64,000 nucleotides of DNA from Pseudomonas frederiksbergensis (lineage in GTDB: Bacteria > Pseudomonadota > Gammaproteobacteria > Pseudomonadales > Pseudomonadaceae), in assembly GCF_003732705.1 (NCBI RefSeq), contig NZ_MOBR01000040.1, forward strand, positions 248,001 through 312,000, in the 5' to 3' direction. This document shows, piece after piece, positions 43,670-53,044 of this stretch (position 1 is the stretch's first letter; every line of letters begins with the position of its first letter). The position numbers and the translations under genes are program-made. The notes beneath the pieces were generated by a model. It saw only the letters and a list, made by a program, of their open reading frames with translations. It had not been told where the DNA came from and searched no databases.

Positions 43670-45124
43670 GTGATCCAGTTTTTACTAAACCAGGAACTCC
43701 GTAGCGAGCACGCCCTGGACCCGAACCTGACCGTGCTCAATTACTTGCGCGACCATGTGGGCAAACCCGGCACCAAAGAAGGCTGCGCCAGCGGTGACTG
43801 TGGCGCGTGCACCGTGGTGGTCGGCGAGTTGCAAACGGATGACGACGGCCGCGAACACATTCGCTATCGCAGCCTCAACTCGTGCCTGACGTTCGTGTCG
43901 TCGCTGCACGGCAAACAACTGATCAGCGTCGAAGACCTCAAGCACCAGGGCGAACTGCACAGCGTGCAAAAAGCCATGGTCGAGTGCCACGGTTCGCAAT
44001 GCGGCTTCTGCACGCCGGGCTTCGTGATGTCGTTGTTCGCCCTGCAAAAGAACAGCGACGCACCCGATTCCCATAAAGCCCACGAAGCGCTGGCCGGCAA
44101 TCTTTGCCGTTGCACCGGCTATCGGCCGATCCTGCAAGCCGCTGAACAATCGTGCTGCGGCAAGCAACCGGACCAGTTCGACGCCCGTGAAGCCGACACC
44201 ATCGCCCGCCTGAAAGCCATCGCCCCCACCGACATCGGCGAACTCAACAGTGGTGACAAGCGCTGCCTGGTGCCGCTGACCGTCGCCGATCTGGCCGATC
44301 TCTATGACGCTTATCCACAGGCCCGGTTGCTGGCCGGCGGCACCGACCTGGCGCTGGAAGTCACGCAGTTCCACCGCACCTTGCCGGTGATGATCTACGT
44401 CGGCAACGTCGCCGAGATGAAGCGCATCGAACGCTTCGACGATCGCCTGGAAATCGGCGCGGCCACCGCCCTCTCCGATTGCTACGACGCGCTGAAAAGC
44501 GAATACCCGGACTTCGGCGAATTGCTGCAACGCTTCGCCTCTCTGCAGATCCGCAACCAGGGCACCCTGGGCGGCAACATCGGCAACGCCTCGCCGATTG
44601 GTGACTCGCCGCCGCTGTTGATCGCACTCGGCGCGCAGGTGGTGTTGTGCAAGGGTGAAACCCGCCGCACGCTGAACCTCGACGATTACTTCATCGATTA
44701 CAAAGTGACGGCGCGCCAGGAAAGTGAATTCATCGAAAAAATCATCGTGCCGCGTGCCAGCGCCGAACAACTGTTCCGTGCGTACAAGGTGTCCAAACGT
44801 CTGGACGATGACATTTCCGCTGTCTGCGCCGCGTTCAATTTGCGCGTGGAAAACGGCGTTATCACCGACGCCCGCATCGCTTTCGGCGGCATGGCCGCGA
44901 TTCCGAAACGCGCCGCCCATTGCGAAACCGTGCTGATCGGCGCGCCGTTCAACAGCGCGTTGGTCGAACGCGCCTGCGCCGCCCTGGCCGAAGATTTCAC
45001 GCCACTCTCGGACTTCCGCGCCAGCAAGGAATATCGCCTGCTCAGCGCTCAAAACCTGCTGCGCAAATACTTCATCGAACTGCAAACGCCGCACATCGAG
45101 ACTCGGGTGACCGCTTATGTCTAA
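43670..45124 (+). CDS. xdhA: Xanthine dehydrogenase small subunit
   Basis: A 484-residue subunit carrying two 2Fe-2S clusters and FAD. Cluster I: GCASGDCGACTVVVG (Cys 39, 44, 47). Cluster II: GSQCGFCTPGFVMS and LCRCTGYRPI. The FAD domain has LLAGGTDLALEV and QIRNQGTLGGNIGNASPIGD. With XdhB it oxidises hypoxanthine and xanthine to urate, passing electrons to NAD. The GTG at 43670 follows GAGG and gives the standard MIQFLLNQELR start; a longer TTG frame to 43598 would run over the operators. It overlaps xdhB by eight bases. Confidence 0.94.
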   Translation: MIQFLLNQELRSEHALDPNLTVLNYLRDHVGKPGTKEGCASGDCGACTVVVGELQTDDDGREHIRYRSLNSCLTFVSSLHGKQLISVEDLKHQGELHSVQKAMVECHGSQCGFCTPGFVMSLFALQKNSDAPDSHKAHEALAGNLCRCTGYRPILQAAEQSCCGKQPDQFDAREADTIARLKAIAPTDIGELNSGDKRCLVPLTVADLADLYDAYPQARLLAGGTDLALEVTQFHRTLPVMIYVGNVAEMKRIERFDDRLEIGAATALSDCYDALKSEYPDFGELLQRFASLQIRNQGTLGGNIGNASPIGDSPPLLIALGAQVVLCKGETRRTLNLDDYFIDYKVTARQESEFIEKIIVPRASAEQLFRAYKVSKRLDDDISAVCAAFNLRVENGVITDARIAFGGMAAIPKRAAHCETVLIGAPFNSALVERACAALAEDFTPLSDFRASKEYRLLSAQNLLRKYFIELQTPHIETRVTAYV

Positions 45125-47513
45125 TCATCACGCTGTAGAGAAGACCCAAGCCGAACTGGCTGAACTGTTCGCCAAGGACCTGACCACCGGTGTCGGCCGC
45201 AGCGTCAAGCACGACAGCGCCGCCAAACATGTGTCCGGTGAGGCGCAATACATCGACGACCGGCTGGAATTCCCCAATCAGTTGCACGTTTATGCACGCC
45301 TGTCGGACCGCGCCCACGCGAAGATCATTAGCATCGACACCCAGCCGTGCTACGCCTTTGAAGGCGTGCGCATCGCCATCACCCACGAAGACGTGCCGGG
45401 CCTGAAAGACATCGGGCCGTTGCTACCGGGCGATCCATTGCTGGCCATCGACACGGTGGAATTCGTTGGCCAACCGGTGGTTGCCGTCGCGGCCAAGGAT
45501 CTGGAAACCGCACGCAAAGCCGCGATGGCCGCGATCATCGAATACGAAGATCTCGAACCGGTGCTGGACGTGGTCGAAGCCTTGCGCAAACGCCACTTCG
45601 TGCTCGACAGCCACACCCACCAGCGCGGCGATTCGGCGGGTGCATTGGCAACAGCCGAACATCGCATCCAAGGCACGCTGCACATCGGCGGCCAGGAACA
45701 CTTCTACCTCGAAACCCAGATCTCTTCGGTGATGCCGACTGAAGACGGCGGGATGATTGTCTACTGCTCCACGCAAAACCCGACCGAAGTGCAGAAGCTC
45801 GTAGCCGAAGTGCTCGACGTGTCGATGAACAAAATAGTCGTCGACATGCGCCGCATGGGCGGTGGTTTCGGTGGCAAGGAAACCCAGGCCGCGAGCCCGG
45901 CGTGCCTGTGCGCGGTAATCGCGCACCTCACCGGCCAGCCGACCAAAATGCGCCTGCCGCGGGTCGAAGACATGCTGATGACCGGCAAGCGTCACCCGTT
46001 CTACGTCGAGTACGACGTGGGCTTCGACAGCACCGGTCGCCTGCATGGCATCGCCCTGGAACTGGCCGGTAACTGCGGTTGCTCGCCAGACCTGTCGGCG
46101 TCGATTGTCGACCGCGCGATGTTTCACGCCGACAATTCTTATTACCTCGGCGATGCGACCATCAACGGCCATCGCTGCAAGACCAACACCGCGTCGAACA
46201 CTGCTTACCGTGGTTTCGGCGGCCCGCAAGGGATGGTCGCCATCGAAGAAGTGATGGACGCGATTGCCCGGCATCTGGCCGTAGATCCGCTGTCGGTGCG
46301 CAAAGCCAACTACTACGGCAAGACCGAGCGCAACGTCACCCATTACTACCAGACCGTCGAGCACAACATGCTCGAAGAGATGACCGCCGAACTGGAAGAA
46401 AGCAGCCAGTACGCCGAGCGCCGCGAAGCGATCCGGCGCTACAACGCCAACAGCCCGATCCTGAAAAAAGGCCTGGCGCTGACTCCGGTGAAATTCGGCA
46501 TTTCGTTCACCGCGAGTTTCCTCAACCAGGCCGGCGCGCTGGTGCACGTCTACACCGACGGCAGCATCCATTTGAACCACGGCGGCACGGAAATGGGCCA
46601 GGGTTTGAACACCAAAGTCGCGCAGGTCGTGGCCGAAGTGTTCCAGGTGGAAATGGACCGCGTGCAGATCACCGCGACCAACACCGATAAAGTGCCGAAC
46701 ACTTCGCCGACGGCGGCTTCCAGCGGTGCCGACCTGAACGGCAAAGCCGCGCAGAACGCTGCAGAAATCATCAAGCAACGCCTGGTGGAATTTGCCGCGC
46801 GGCACTACAAGGTCAGCGAAGAAGACGTGGAATTCCACAACGGCCATGTGCGGGTTCGCGACCACATCCTGACCTTCGAAGCGCTGATCCAGCAGGCGTA
46901 TTTCGCCCAGGTTTCGCTGTCGAGCACCGGCTTCTACAAGACCCCGAAAATCTTCTACGACCGCAGCCAGGCCCGGGGGCGTCCGTTCTACTACTTCGCC
47001 TTCGGCGCGGCGTGCTGCGAGGTGATCGTCGACACCCTGACCGGCGAATACAAAATGCTGCGCACCGACATTCTTCACGACGTTGGCGCTTCGCTGAACC
47101 CGGCCATCGACATCGGCCAGGTCGAGGGCGGTTTCATCCAGGGCATGGGGTGGCTGACCATGGAAGAACTGGTGTGGAACAACAAAGGCAAACTGATGAC
47201 CAACGGCCCGGCGAGCTACAAGATTCCGGCCGTGGCCGACATGCCGCTGGACCTGCGGGTGAAGCTGGTGGAAAACCGCAAAAACCCGGAAGACACGGTG
47301 TTCCATTCCAAGGCTGTGGGCGAGCCACCGTTCATGCTCGGCATCGCGTCGTGGTGTGCGATCAAGGACGCCGTGGCCAGCCTCGGTGACTACAAGCATC
47401 AACCGAACATCGATGCGCCGGCGACCCCGGAGCGGGTGTTGTGGGGTTGTGAGCAGATGCGGCAGTTGAAGGCAGTGAAGACCGTGGAAGCTGAATCCGA
47501 AGTGGTGGTTTGA
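45117..47513 (+). CDS. xdhB: Xanthine dehydrogenase molybdopterin-binding subunit
   Basis: A 798-residue large subunit holding the molybdenum cofactor and active site. Typical segments are GGQEHFYLETQ, RMGGGFGGKETQAA (Moco-binding Gly-rich loop), AYRGFGGPQGM, GGTEMGQGLNTKVAQ and, near the C terminus, KAVGEPPFMLGIAS, whose Glu is the catalytic base in this family. The start overlaps xdhA by eight bases (coupling). Its stop overlaps the beginning of a ~105-bp palindromic repeat that separates it from xdhC. Confidence 0.96.
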   Translation: MSNHHAVEKTQAELAELFAKDLTTGVGRSVKHDSAAKHVSGEAQYIDDRLEFPNQLHVYARLSDRAHAKIISIDTQPCYAFEGVRIAITHEDVPGLKDIGPLLPGDPLLAIDTVEFVGQPVVAVAAKDLETARKAAMAAIIEYEDLEPVLDVVEALRKRHFVLDSHTHQRGDSAGALATAEHRIQGTLHIGGQEHFYLETQISSVMPTEDGGMIVYCSTQNPTEVQKLVAEVLDVSMNKIVVDMRRMGGGFGGKETQAASPACLCAVIAHLTGQPTKMRLPRVEDMLMTGKRHPFYVEYDVGFDSTGRLHGIALELAGNCGCSPDLSASIVDRAMFHADNSYYLGDATINGHRCKTNTASNTAYRGFGGPQGMVAIEEVMDAIARHLAVDPLSVRKANYYGKTERNVTHYYQTVEHNMLEEMTAELEESSQYAERREAIRRYNANSPILKKGLALTPVKFGISFTASFLNQAGALVHVYTDGSIHLNHGGTEMGQGLNTKVAQVVAEVFQVEMDRVQITATNTDKVPNTSPTAASSGADLNGKAAQNAAEIIKQRLVEFAARHYKVSEEDVEFHNGHVRVRDHILTFEALIQQAYFAQVSLSSTGFYKTPKIFYDRSQARGRPFYYFAFGAACCEVIVDTLTGEYKMLRTDILHDVGASLNPAIDIGQVEGGFIQGMGWLTMEELVWNNKGKLMTNGPASYKIPAVADMPLDLRVKLVENRKNPEDTVFHSKAVGEPPFMLGIASWCAIKDAVASLGDYKHQPNIDAPATPERVLWGCEQMRQLKAVKTVEAESEVVV

Positions 47514-47624
47514 TCGTTCCCACGCTCTGCGTGGGAATGCAGCCCGCGACGCTCTGCGTCGCATTTTGAACAGCGGACGCGGAGCGTCCAGAGATGCATT
47601 CCCACGCGGAGCGTGGGAACGATC
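47512..47624. repeat. Nested palindromic repeat, ~105 bp family, copy 4
   Basis: GATCGTTCCCACGCTCTGCG begins on the last two bases of the xdhB stop codon and the mirrored GCGGAGCGTGGGAACGATC ends 13 nt before xdhC. It is inside the xdhABC operon. Confidence 0.92.
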
Positions 47625-47637
47625 TTGAGAGGTGAAT

Positions 47638-48483
47638 ATGTACAACTGGATCGACGCCCTCGCCGACCTGCAATCCCAAGGCGAACCCTGCGTATTGGTG
47701 ACCATCATCGAAGAGCTCGGCTCGACGCCGCGCAATGCCGGTTCGAAAATGGTCATCAGCGCCAACCAGACGTTCGACACCATCGGTGGCGGGCATCTGG
47801 AATACAAGGCCATGCAGATCGGCCGCGAGATGCTCGCCAGCGGCAAACAGGACACGCACCTGGAGCGCTTCAGCCTCGGCGCCAGCCTAGGTCAGTGCTG
47901 CGGCGGCGTGACCGTGTTGCTGTTCGAACCGATGGGCCAGGTCCAGGCACAAATCGCCGTGTTCGGTGCCGGCCATGTCGGCCGGGCGCTGGTGCCGCTG
48001 CTCGCCAGCCTGCCCTGCCGGGTGCGCTGGATTGACTCGCGGGAAGCCGAGTTCCCGGAACAGATCCCCCACGGCGTGCGTAAAATCGTCGCCGAAGAGC
48101 CTGTGGATGAAATCGACAATTTGCCGGTCGGCAGTTATTGCATTGTCATGACCCACAACCACCAGCTCGACCTCGAACTCACCGCCGCGATCCTCAAGCG
48201 CAACGACTTCACCTACTTCGGCCTGATCGGTTCGAAGACCAAACGGGTGAAGTTCGAGCACCGCTTGCGTGATCGCGGTTTCGACAGCGACGTGCTGCAA
48301 CGCATGCGCTGCCCGATGGGCATCGGCGAAGTCAAAGGCAAGTTGCCTGTGGAAATCGCCATCTCCATCGCCGGCGAAATCATCGCCACCTATAACGCGA
48401 ATTTCGGCCAGCAGACCGCCAGCGCCGGATCATCGATTGCCAAACTGCTGCCTGCTTCACGCCGCAGCCAAGCCTCCAACTGA
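47638..48483 (+). CDS. xdhC: Xanthine dehydrogenase accessory protein XdhC
   Basis: A 281-residue chaperone that binds the molybdenum cofactor, favours its sulfuration and inserts it into XdhB. The N-terminal domain has EELGSTPRNAGSKMVIS and GQCCGGVTVLLFEP (the Gln-Cys-Cys segment is conserved). The Rossmann domain has VFGAGHVGRALVPLL, and the C terminus has IGSKTKRVKFEHRL and CPMGIGEVKGKLPVEIA. ATG 47638 follows GAGAGG; the GTG at 47632 is within that site. Confidence 0.94.
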   Translation: MYNWIDALADLQSQGEPCVLVTIIEELGSTPRNAGSKMVISANQTFDTIGGGHLEYKAMQIGREMLASGKQDTHLERFSLGASLGQCCGGVTVLLFEPMGQVQAQIAVFGAGHVGRALVPLLASLPCRVRWIDSREAEFPEQIPHGVRKIVAEEPVDEIDNLPVGSYCIVMTHNHQLDLELTAAILKRNDFTYFGLIGSKTKRVKFEHRLRDRGFDSDVLQRMRCPMGIGEVKGKLPVEIAISIAGEIIATYNANFGQQTASAGSSIAKLLPASRRSQASN

Positions 48484-48491
48484 GAACTGAC

Positions 48492-49796
48492 ATGCCTCTG
48501 ACTCGCAAAGCCTACCGTGCCGCCATCCTGCACAGCATCGCCGACCCCGCCGAGGTGGGAATCGAAGCCTCCTATGAGTATTTCGAAGACGGTTTGCTGG
48601 TGGTCGAGAACGGCCAGATCAGTGCCATTGGCCACGCCACCGAATTGTTGTCGACCCTGCCGGCGGACATCGAGATCACCCATTATCAGAATGCGCTGAT
48701 CACCCCGGGCCTGATCGATACGCACATTCACTTGCCGCAAACCGGGATGGTCGGTGCTTATGGCGAGCAGTTGCTGGACTGGCTCAACACCTACACCTTC
48801 CCGTGCGAAAGCCAGTTCGCCGACAAAGCCCACGCCGATGAAGTGGCGGACATTTTCATCAAGGAACTGCTGCGCAACGGCACCACCACCGCGCTGGTGT
48901 TCGGCAGTGTGCATCCGCAATCGGTGAACTCGTTCTTCGAAGCCGCCCAACAACTGGATCTGCGGATGATCGCCGGCAAGGTGATGATGGACCGCAACGC
49001 GCCGGACTACCTGACCGACACCGCCGAATCCAGCTACGTCGAAAGCAAGGCGCTGATCGAACGCTGGCATGGCAAGGGTCGCTTGCACTACGCGGTCACC
49101 CCGCGCTTCGCCCCGACCAGCACCCCGGAACAACTGACCCTCGCCGGCCAGCTGCTCGGCGAATACCCTGATTTGTACATGCAGACCCACATCAGCGAAA
49201 ACCTGAAGGAAGTCGAGTGGGTCAAGGAACTGTTCCCGGAGCGCAAGGGCTACCTGGACGTTTACGATCACTACCAATTGCTGGGCGAGCGCTCGGTGTT
49301 CGCCCACGGCGTGCACCTGTGCGACGACGAGTGCGCGCGTCTGGCGGAAACCGGCTCGGCGATTGCCTTCTGCCCGACGTCGAACTTCTTCCTCGGCAGT
49401 GGCTTGTTCAACCTGCCAATGGCCGAGAAGCATAAGTTGAATGTCGGTTTGGGTACGGACGTTGGCGGCGGCACCAGTTTCTCGCTGCTGCAAACCCTGA
49501 ACGAAGCGTACAAGGTCATGCAGCTACAAGGTGCGCGGCTGAGCCCGTTCAAATCGCTGTACCTGGCGACCCTCGGCGGCGCGCGGGCACTGCGGCTGGA
49601 AGACAAGATCGGTACGTTGCACGCGGGCACCGATGCGGACTTCCTGGTGCTGGATTACAACGCCACGCCGCTGCTCAGCTATCGCTTGAAGCAGGCCAAT
49701 AACATTGCCGAGACGTTGTTTGTGTTGATGACGCTGGGGGATGACCGGACTGTTCTGCAGACCTATGCGGCGGGGAAATTGGTGCATCAGCGCTAA
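48492..49796 (+). CDS. guaD: Guanine deaminase
   Basis: A 434-residue zinc amidohydrolase that deaminates guanine to xanthine, the substrate of the upstream enzyme. Motifs: ITPGLIDTHIHLPQ (His-x-His metal ligands, near 75-82), MQTHISENLKEVEWV (His ligand), VFAHGVHLCDDE and GLGTDVGGGTSFSLLQT (catalytic Asp). It starts 8 nt after xdhC, so it belongs to the same transcription unit. A terminator and a palindromic repeat follow. Confidence 0.95.
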   Translation: MPLTRKAYRAAILHSIADPAEVGIEASYEYFEDGLLVVENGQISAIGHATELLSTLPADIEITHYQNALITPGLIDTHIHLPQTGMVGAYGEQLLDWLNTYTFPCESQFADKAHADEVADIFIKELLRNGTTTALVFGSVHPQSVNSFFEAAQQLDLRMIAGKVMMDRNAPDYLTDTAESSYVESKALIERWHGKGRLHYAVTPRFAPTSTPEQLTLAGQLLGEYPDLYMQTHISENLKEVEWVKELFPERKGYLDVYDHYQLLGERSVFAHGVHLCDDECARLAETGSAIAFCPTSNFFLGSGLFNLPMAEKHKLNVGLGTDVGGGTSFSLLQTLNEAYKVMQLQGARLSPFKSLYLATLGGARALRLEDKIGTLHAGTDADFLVLDYNATPLLSYRLKQANNIAETLFVLMTLGDDRTVLQTYAAGKLVHQR

Positions 49797-49819
49797 GGTA
49801 TTACCGGGCCTGATCGACT

Positions 49820-49921
49820 GATCATTCCCACGCTCTGCGTGGGAATGCAGCCCGTGACGCTCCGCGTCACTGGACGCGGAGCGTCCCTAGAAGCATTCCC
49901 ACGCGGAGCATGGGAACGATC
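49820..49921. repeat. Nested palindromic repeat, ~105 bp family, copy 5
   Basis: GATCATTCCCACGCTCTGCG opens; GCGGAGCATGGGAACGATC closes. It is 23 nt after guaD. Confidence 0.88.
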
Positions 49922-49956
49922 AATCCCCCGCAATCGATGGTTGCGGGGGATTTTTT
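49922..49956 (+). terminator. Terminator after guaD
   Basis: AATCCCCCGCAA and TTGCGGGGGATT pair around TCGATGG, followed by a T run. Confidence 0.9.
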
Positions 49957-49971
49957 GTGTCCTTGAGGCCG

Positions 49972-50042
49972 CCTTCGCGGGCAAGCCCGCTCCCACAAGT
50001 ACCGCGTGATCCCTGTAGGAGCGAGGCTTGCCCGCGAAGGCC
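49972..50042. repeat. Hybrid REP pair
   Basis: CTTCGCGGGCAAGCCCGCTCCCACA-type arm (one REP variant) is mirrored by CTGTAGGAGCGAGGCTTGCC (a different variant), so the two arms come from two REP families. Confidence 0.75.
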
Positions 50043-50055
50043 GCGCCTCGGTCTA

Positions 50056-50820
50056 TCAGAGCTTGGCGGTCGACCTGCCAGGCTTCTTGGTCTGCAACAA
50101 ATGCGAGAACACCGCATGCAAATCATCCGACGCACTTTCTTCGTCGAGGTTGAGTTTGCTGTCGATGTGATCCATGTGATGCATCATCAGGTCCACCGCC
50201 AACTCGCCGTTGCGCGCTTCGATCGCATCGATCAACTGAGTGTGTTCGTCGTAGGAACAGTGCGAGCGGTTGCCGCTTTCGTACTGGGCGATGATCAACG
50301 AAGTCTGGGACACCAGGCTGCGCTGGAAGCTGATCAGCGGGGCATTCTTCGCCGCTTCGGCCAGTTTCAGGTGGAATTCCCCCGACAGACGGATGCCGGC
50401 ACCGCGATCGCCACGGGAGAAGCTGTCGCGTTCGTCGTTGACCATTTGCCGCAACTCGGCGATCTGTTCGGCGGTGGCGTGCTGCACCGCCAGCTCAGTG
50501 ATCGCCCGCTCCACCAGACGCCGGGCGAGGAATACCTGGCGCGCCTCTTCGACGCTCGGGCTGGCGACGACTGCGCCGCGGTTCGGCCGCAGTAAAACCA
50601 CGCCTTCATGGGCCAGGCGCGACAGCGCGCGGCGAATGATGGTGCGGCTGACCCCGAAAATTTCCCCCAGCGCTTCTTCGCTCAACTTGGTGCCGGGCGC
50701 CAGGCGCTGTTCGAGGATGGCCTCGAAGATATGCGCGTAGACAATATCGTCCTGGGTCCCGCTGCGGCCGGCTTTGCCTGCGCGCGGTTGTTTCTTTAGG
50801 GGCTGCAACTGTTCGTTCAT
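50056..50820 (-). CDS. GntR-family regulator (FCD type)
   Basis: A 254-residue regulator. After a basic N-terminal tail, the winged helix runs from about 27 to 95 (AYAHIFEAILEQRLAPG-like, KLSEEALGEIFGVSRTIIRR, ALSRLAHEGVVLLRPNRGAV). The FCD domain (about 105-235) has the ligand/metal histidines in SGEFHLKLAEAAKN and MHHMDHIDSK. It is divergent from the BenE-family transporter and near guaD, so it may control purine uptake. Ligand unknown. Start ATG 50820. Confidence 0.9.
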   Translation of the reverse strand: MNEQLQPLKKQPRAGKAGRSGTQDDIVYAHIFEAILEQRLAPGTKLSEEALGEIFGVSRTIIRRALSRLAHEGVVLLRPNRGAVVASPSVEEARQVFLARRLVERAITELAVQHATAEQIAELRQMVNDERDSFSRGDRGAGIRLSGEFHLKLAEAAKNAPLISFQRSLVSQTSLIIAQYESGNRSHCSYDEHTQLIDAIEARNGELAVDLMMHHMDHIDSKLNLDEESASDDLHAVFSHLLQTKKPGRSTAKL

Positions 50821-51037
50821 GGGCACTCGAGTCGGGAGAACTGCGGCGAATAGACCGTGACTGTAATACGGCACAGTGGGTCGCTGGCAAGTATCGCGTA
50901 AAAAACACCGCGATTGTACACAATGGATGGTGGCAACACGACTGTATGGCTGATTGCGGCCTCGGCTGTATTGCAACGGTCCGTTACATTTGAGTTTAGG
51001 CTTGAACCCGGAATCCGCTGCTTTCACAGGATCACCG

Positions 51038-51106
51038 TGTAGGAGCAAGGCTTGCCCGCGATAGCGATCTCACGGACGCCATCGCGGGCAAGCCTTGCTC
51101 CTACAC
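51038..51106. repeat. REP inverted pair
   Basis: TGTAGGAGCAAGGCTTGCCC at 51038 is mirrored by GGGCAAGCCTTGCTCCTACA ending at 51105, in the promoter gap of the transporter gene. Confidence 0.88.
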
Positions 51107-51156
51107 GGTCCGGTGGCGTTTCGGACATCTTCATACGTATAAGGAACACCGCTGTC

Positions 51157-52350
51157 ATGAACGACGCCACGCAAACGCAACTGCGCCCCTTGGCCGACAC
51201 GTCGCCTTCGGCCATCGTCGCCGGGTTTATCGCGATGATGACCGGCTACACCAGTTCCCTGGTCCTGATGTTCCAGGCCGGGCAAGCGGCGGGCCTGAGC
51301 AGCGGGCAGATTTCCTCGTGGATCTGGGCGATTTCGATAGGCATGGCGATCTGCTCGATCGGCTTGTCCCTGCGCTATCGCACGCCCATCACCATCGCCT
51401 GGTCCACGCCCGGCGCAGCGTTGCTGATCACCAGCCTGGGCGGTGTGACCTACGGCGAAGCCATCGGCGCCTACATCACTTGCGCGGTGCTGGTGACGAT
51501 TTGCGGCTTGACCGGCAGCTTCGAACGGCTGGTGAAAAAGATCCCGGCATCGCTGGCGGCAGCGCTGCTGGCGGGGATTCTGTTCAAGATCGGCAGCGAG
51601 ATTTTCGTCGCGGCCCAGCATCGCACGGCGCTGGTGTTGGCGATGTTCTTCACGTACCTGGTGGTCAAACGCCTGTCGCCGCGCTATGCGGTACTCGCCG
51701 CGCTGTTGATCGGCACCGCGCTGTCGGGGGTCATGGGGCTGCTGGATTTCAGTGGTTTCCATCTGGAACTGGCGACACCGGTCTGGACCACGCCGCACTT
51801 CTCCCTGGCCGCGACCATCAGCATCGGCATTCCGCTGTTCGTGGTGGCGATGACCTCGCAGAACATGCCGGGCATCGCCGTATTGCGCGCTGACGGCTAC
51901 ACCGTGCCGGCCTCGCCGCTGATCACCACCACTGGCATCGCTTCGTTGCTGCTGGCGCCGTTCGGCTCCCACGGCATCAACCTGGCGGCGATCAGCGCCG
52001 CCATCTGCACCGGGCCCCACGCCCATGAAGATCGCAACAAACGCTACACCGCCGCGGTCTGGTGCGGGATTTTCTACGGGATTGCCGGGGTGTTCGGCGC
52101 AACGCTGGCGGCGTTGTTTGCCGCGTTGCCGAAAGAGCTGGTGCTGTCGATTGCGGCGCTGGCGCTGTTCGGCTCGATCATCAATGGCTTGAGCATTGCC
52201 ATGAGCGAAGTGAAGGAGCGGGAAGCGGCGCTGGTGACGTTTATGGTCACGGCGTCGGGGCTGACGCTGTTTTCCATCGGGTCGGCGTTTTGGGGGATTG
52301 TGGCGGGGGTGTTGACGTTGGTGATTTTGAATTGGCGTAAAGCCCCGTAG
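51157..52350 (+). CDS. BenE-family permease
   Basis: A 397-residue inner-membrane transporter with about twelve helices, of the BenE (benzoate/H+ symporter) family. Recognisable segments: SAIVAGFIAMMTGYTSSLVL, ITIAWSTPGAALLITS, PLFVVAMTSQNMPGIAVLRA and the LAAISAAICTGPHAHEDRNK loop. The fold is related to nucleobase transporters. Its place between purine genes and a GntR regulator makes a purine or related substrate more likely than benzoate, but this is inference. Start ATG 51157; the longer frame upstream passes through a REP. Confidence 0.88.
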   Translation: MNDATQTQLRPLADTSPSAIVAGFIAMMTGYTSSLVLMFQAGQAAGLSSGQISSWIWAISIGMAICSIGLSLRYRTPITIAWSTPGAALLITSLGGVTYGEAIGAYITCAVLVTICGLTGSFERLVKKIPASLAAALLAGILFKIGSEIFVAAQHRTALVLAMFFTYLVVKRLSPRYAVLAALLIGTALSGVMGLLDFSGFHLELATPVWTTPHFSLAATISIGIPLFVVAMTSQNMPGIAVLRADGYTVPASPLITTTGIASLLLAPFGSHGINLAAISAAICTGPHAHEDRNKRYTAAVWCGIFYGIAGVFGATLAALFAALPKELVLSIAALALFGSIINGLSIAMSEVKEREAALVTFMVTASGLTLFSIGSAFWGIVAGVLTLVILNWRKAP

Positions 52351-52372
52351 GAGCAAGGCTTGCCCGCGAAGG
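52346..52372. repeat. Single REP overlapping the transporter stop codon
   Basis: GTAGGAGCAAGGCTTGCCCG covers the TAG stop (52348-52350), so the repeat supplies the end of the gene. Confidence 0.7.
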
Positions 52373-52429
52373 CGTTTTCGATATCGCAATCGCAGACCCG
52401 GCCATGCGCCCACAAAAAACAGGCATAAA

Positions 52430-52458
52430 AAAACGGCGACCCGTGGGTCGCCGTTTTT
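52430..52458. terminator. Bidirectional terminator between the permease and yggL
   Basis: ACGGCGACCC and GGGTCGCCGT pair with a short loop, flanked by A and T runs. Confidence 0.9.
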
Positions 52459-52465
52459 CAGAACA

Positions 52466-52810
52466 TCAAGCTACCGGATTGATCGGCTTTTCCGGGTACC
52501 AGACGTCGATCAGCGGGCTGACGGTTGCTTCGGTCAGTTCGCTGCGGCCCTTGAGCCAGGCTTCTACAGCAACACGCTGCTCTTCGGATACCGAGCCACG
52601 TTTCTGCAGGCAAACCAGACCGAAGTCGTCGCCGCCAACATAACCCAGACCGTTGGCTTCCATAGCTTCTTTCAGGAACGCATCGAGGAAAGCATCAATG
52701 GCTTCATCAGCCAAATCTTCTTTGAAATCCAGGTTCAGTTCGAAACCCAGCTCTTGAAATTCATCGACGCACAGTTTTTTGCGCAGACGCTGGGAACGGT
52801 TAGTCGCCAT
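52466..52810 (-). CDS. yggL: YggL family 50S ribosome-binding protein
   Basis: A 114-residue acidic protein. The start MATNRSQRLRKKLCVDEFQE and the C-terminal EEQRVAVEAWLKGRSEL with VGPLIDVWY-like SPLIDVWYPE identify the YggL (DUF469) family, reported to associate with the ribosome. Start ATG 52810; a longer frame to 52825 has no better site. Confidence 0.92.
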   Translation of the reverse strand: MATNRSQRLRKKLCVDEFQELGFELNLDFKEDLADEAIDAFLDAFLKEAMEANGLGYVGGDDFGLVCLQKRGSVSEEQRVAVEAWLKGRSELTEATVSPLIDVWYPEKPINPVA

Positions 52811-53044
52811 TGGAACAATCCTCATAAGTAATAACGGGCGGCACTTTAGCAGTTTAAGGCGCCAATTGCCCGTTCCGCAGTGGCGGCCAGACTACCGCCG
52901 GTAAAAAAATAGCGAATTAGAAGGCCGGGGCACGGCACATGCTGCTTCGCCTTGGGGCATAATGCCGACACTTTCATGACCACTGAGGGATTTTATCTTC
53001 ATGCCCTCGTCTTTTTTCCCCTCGCCCGTAGGGTTTTACTTCAC

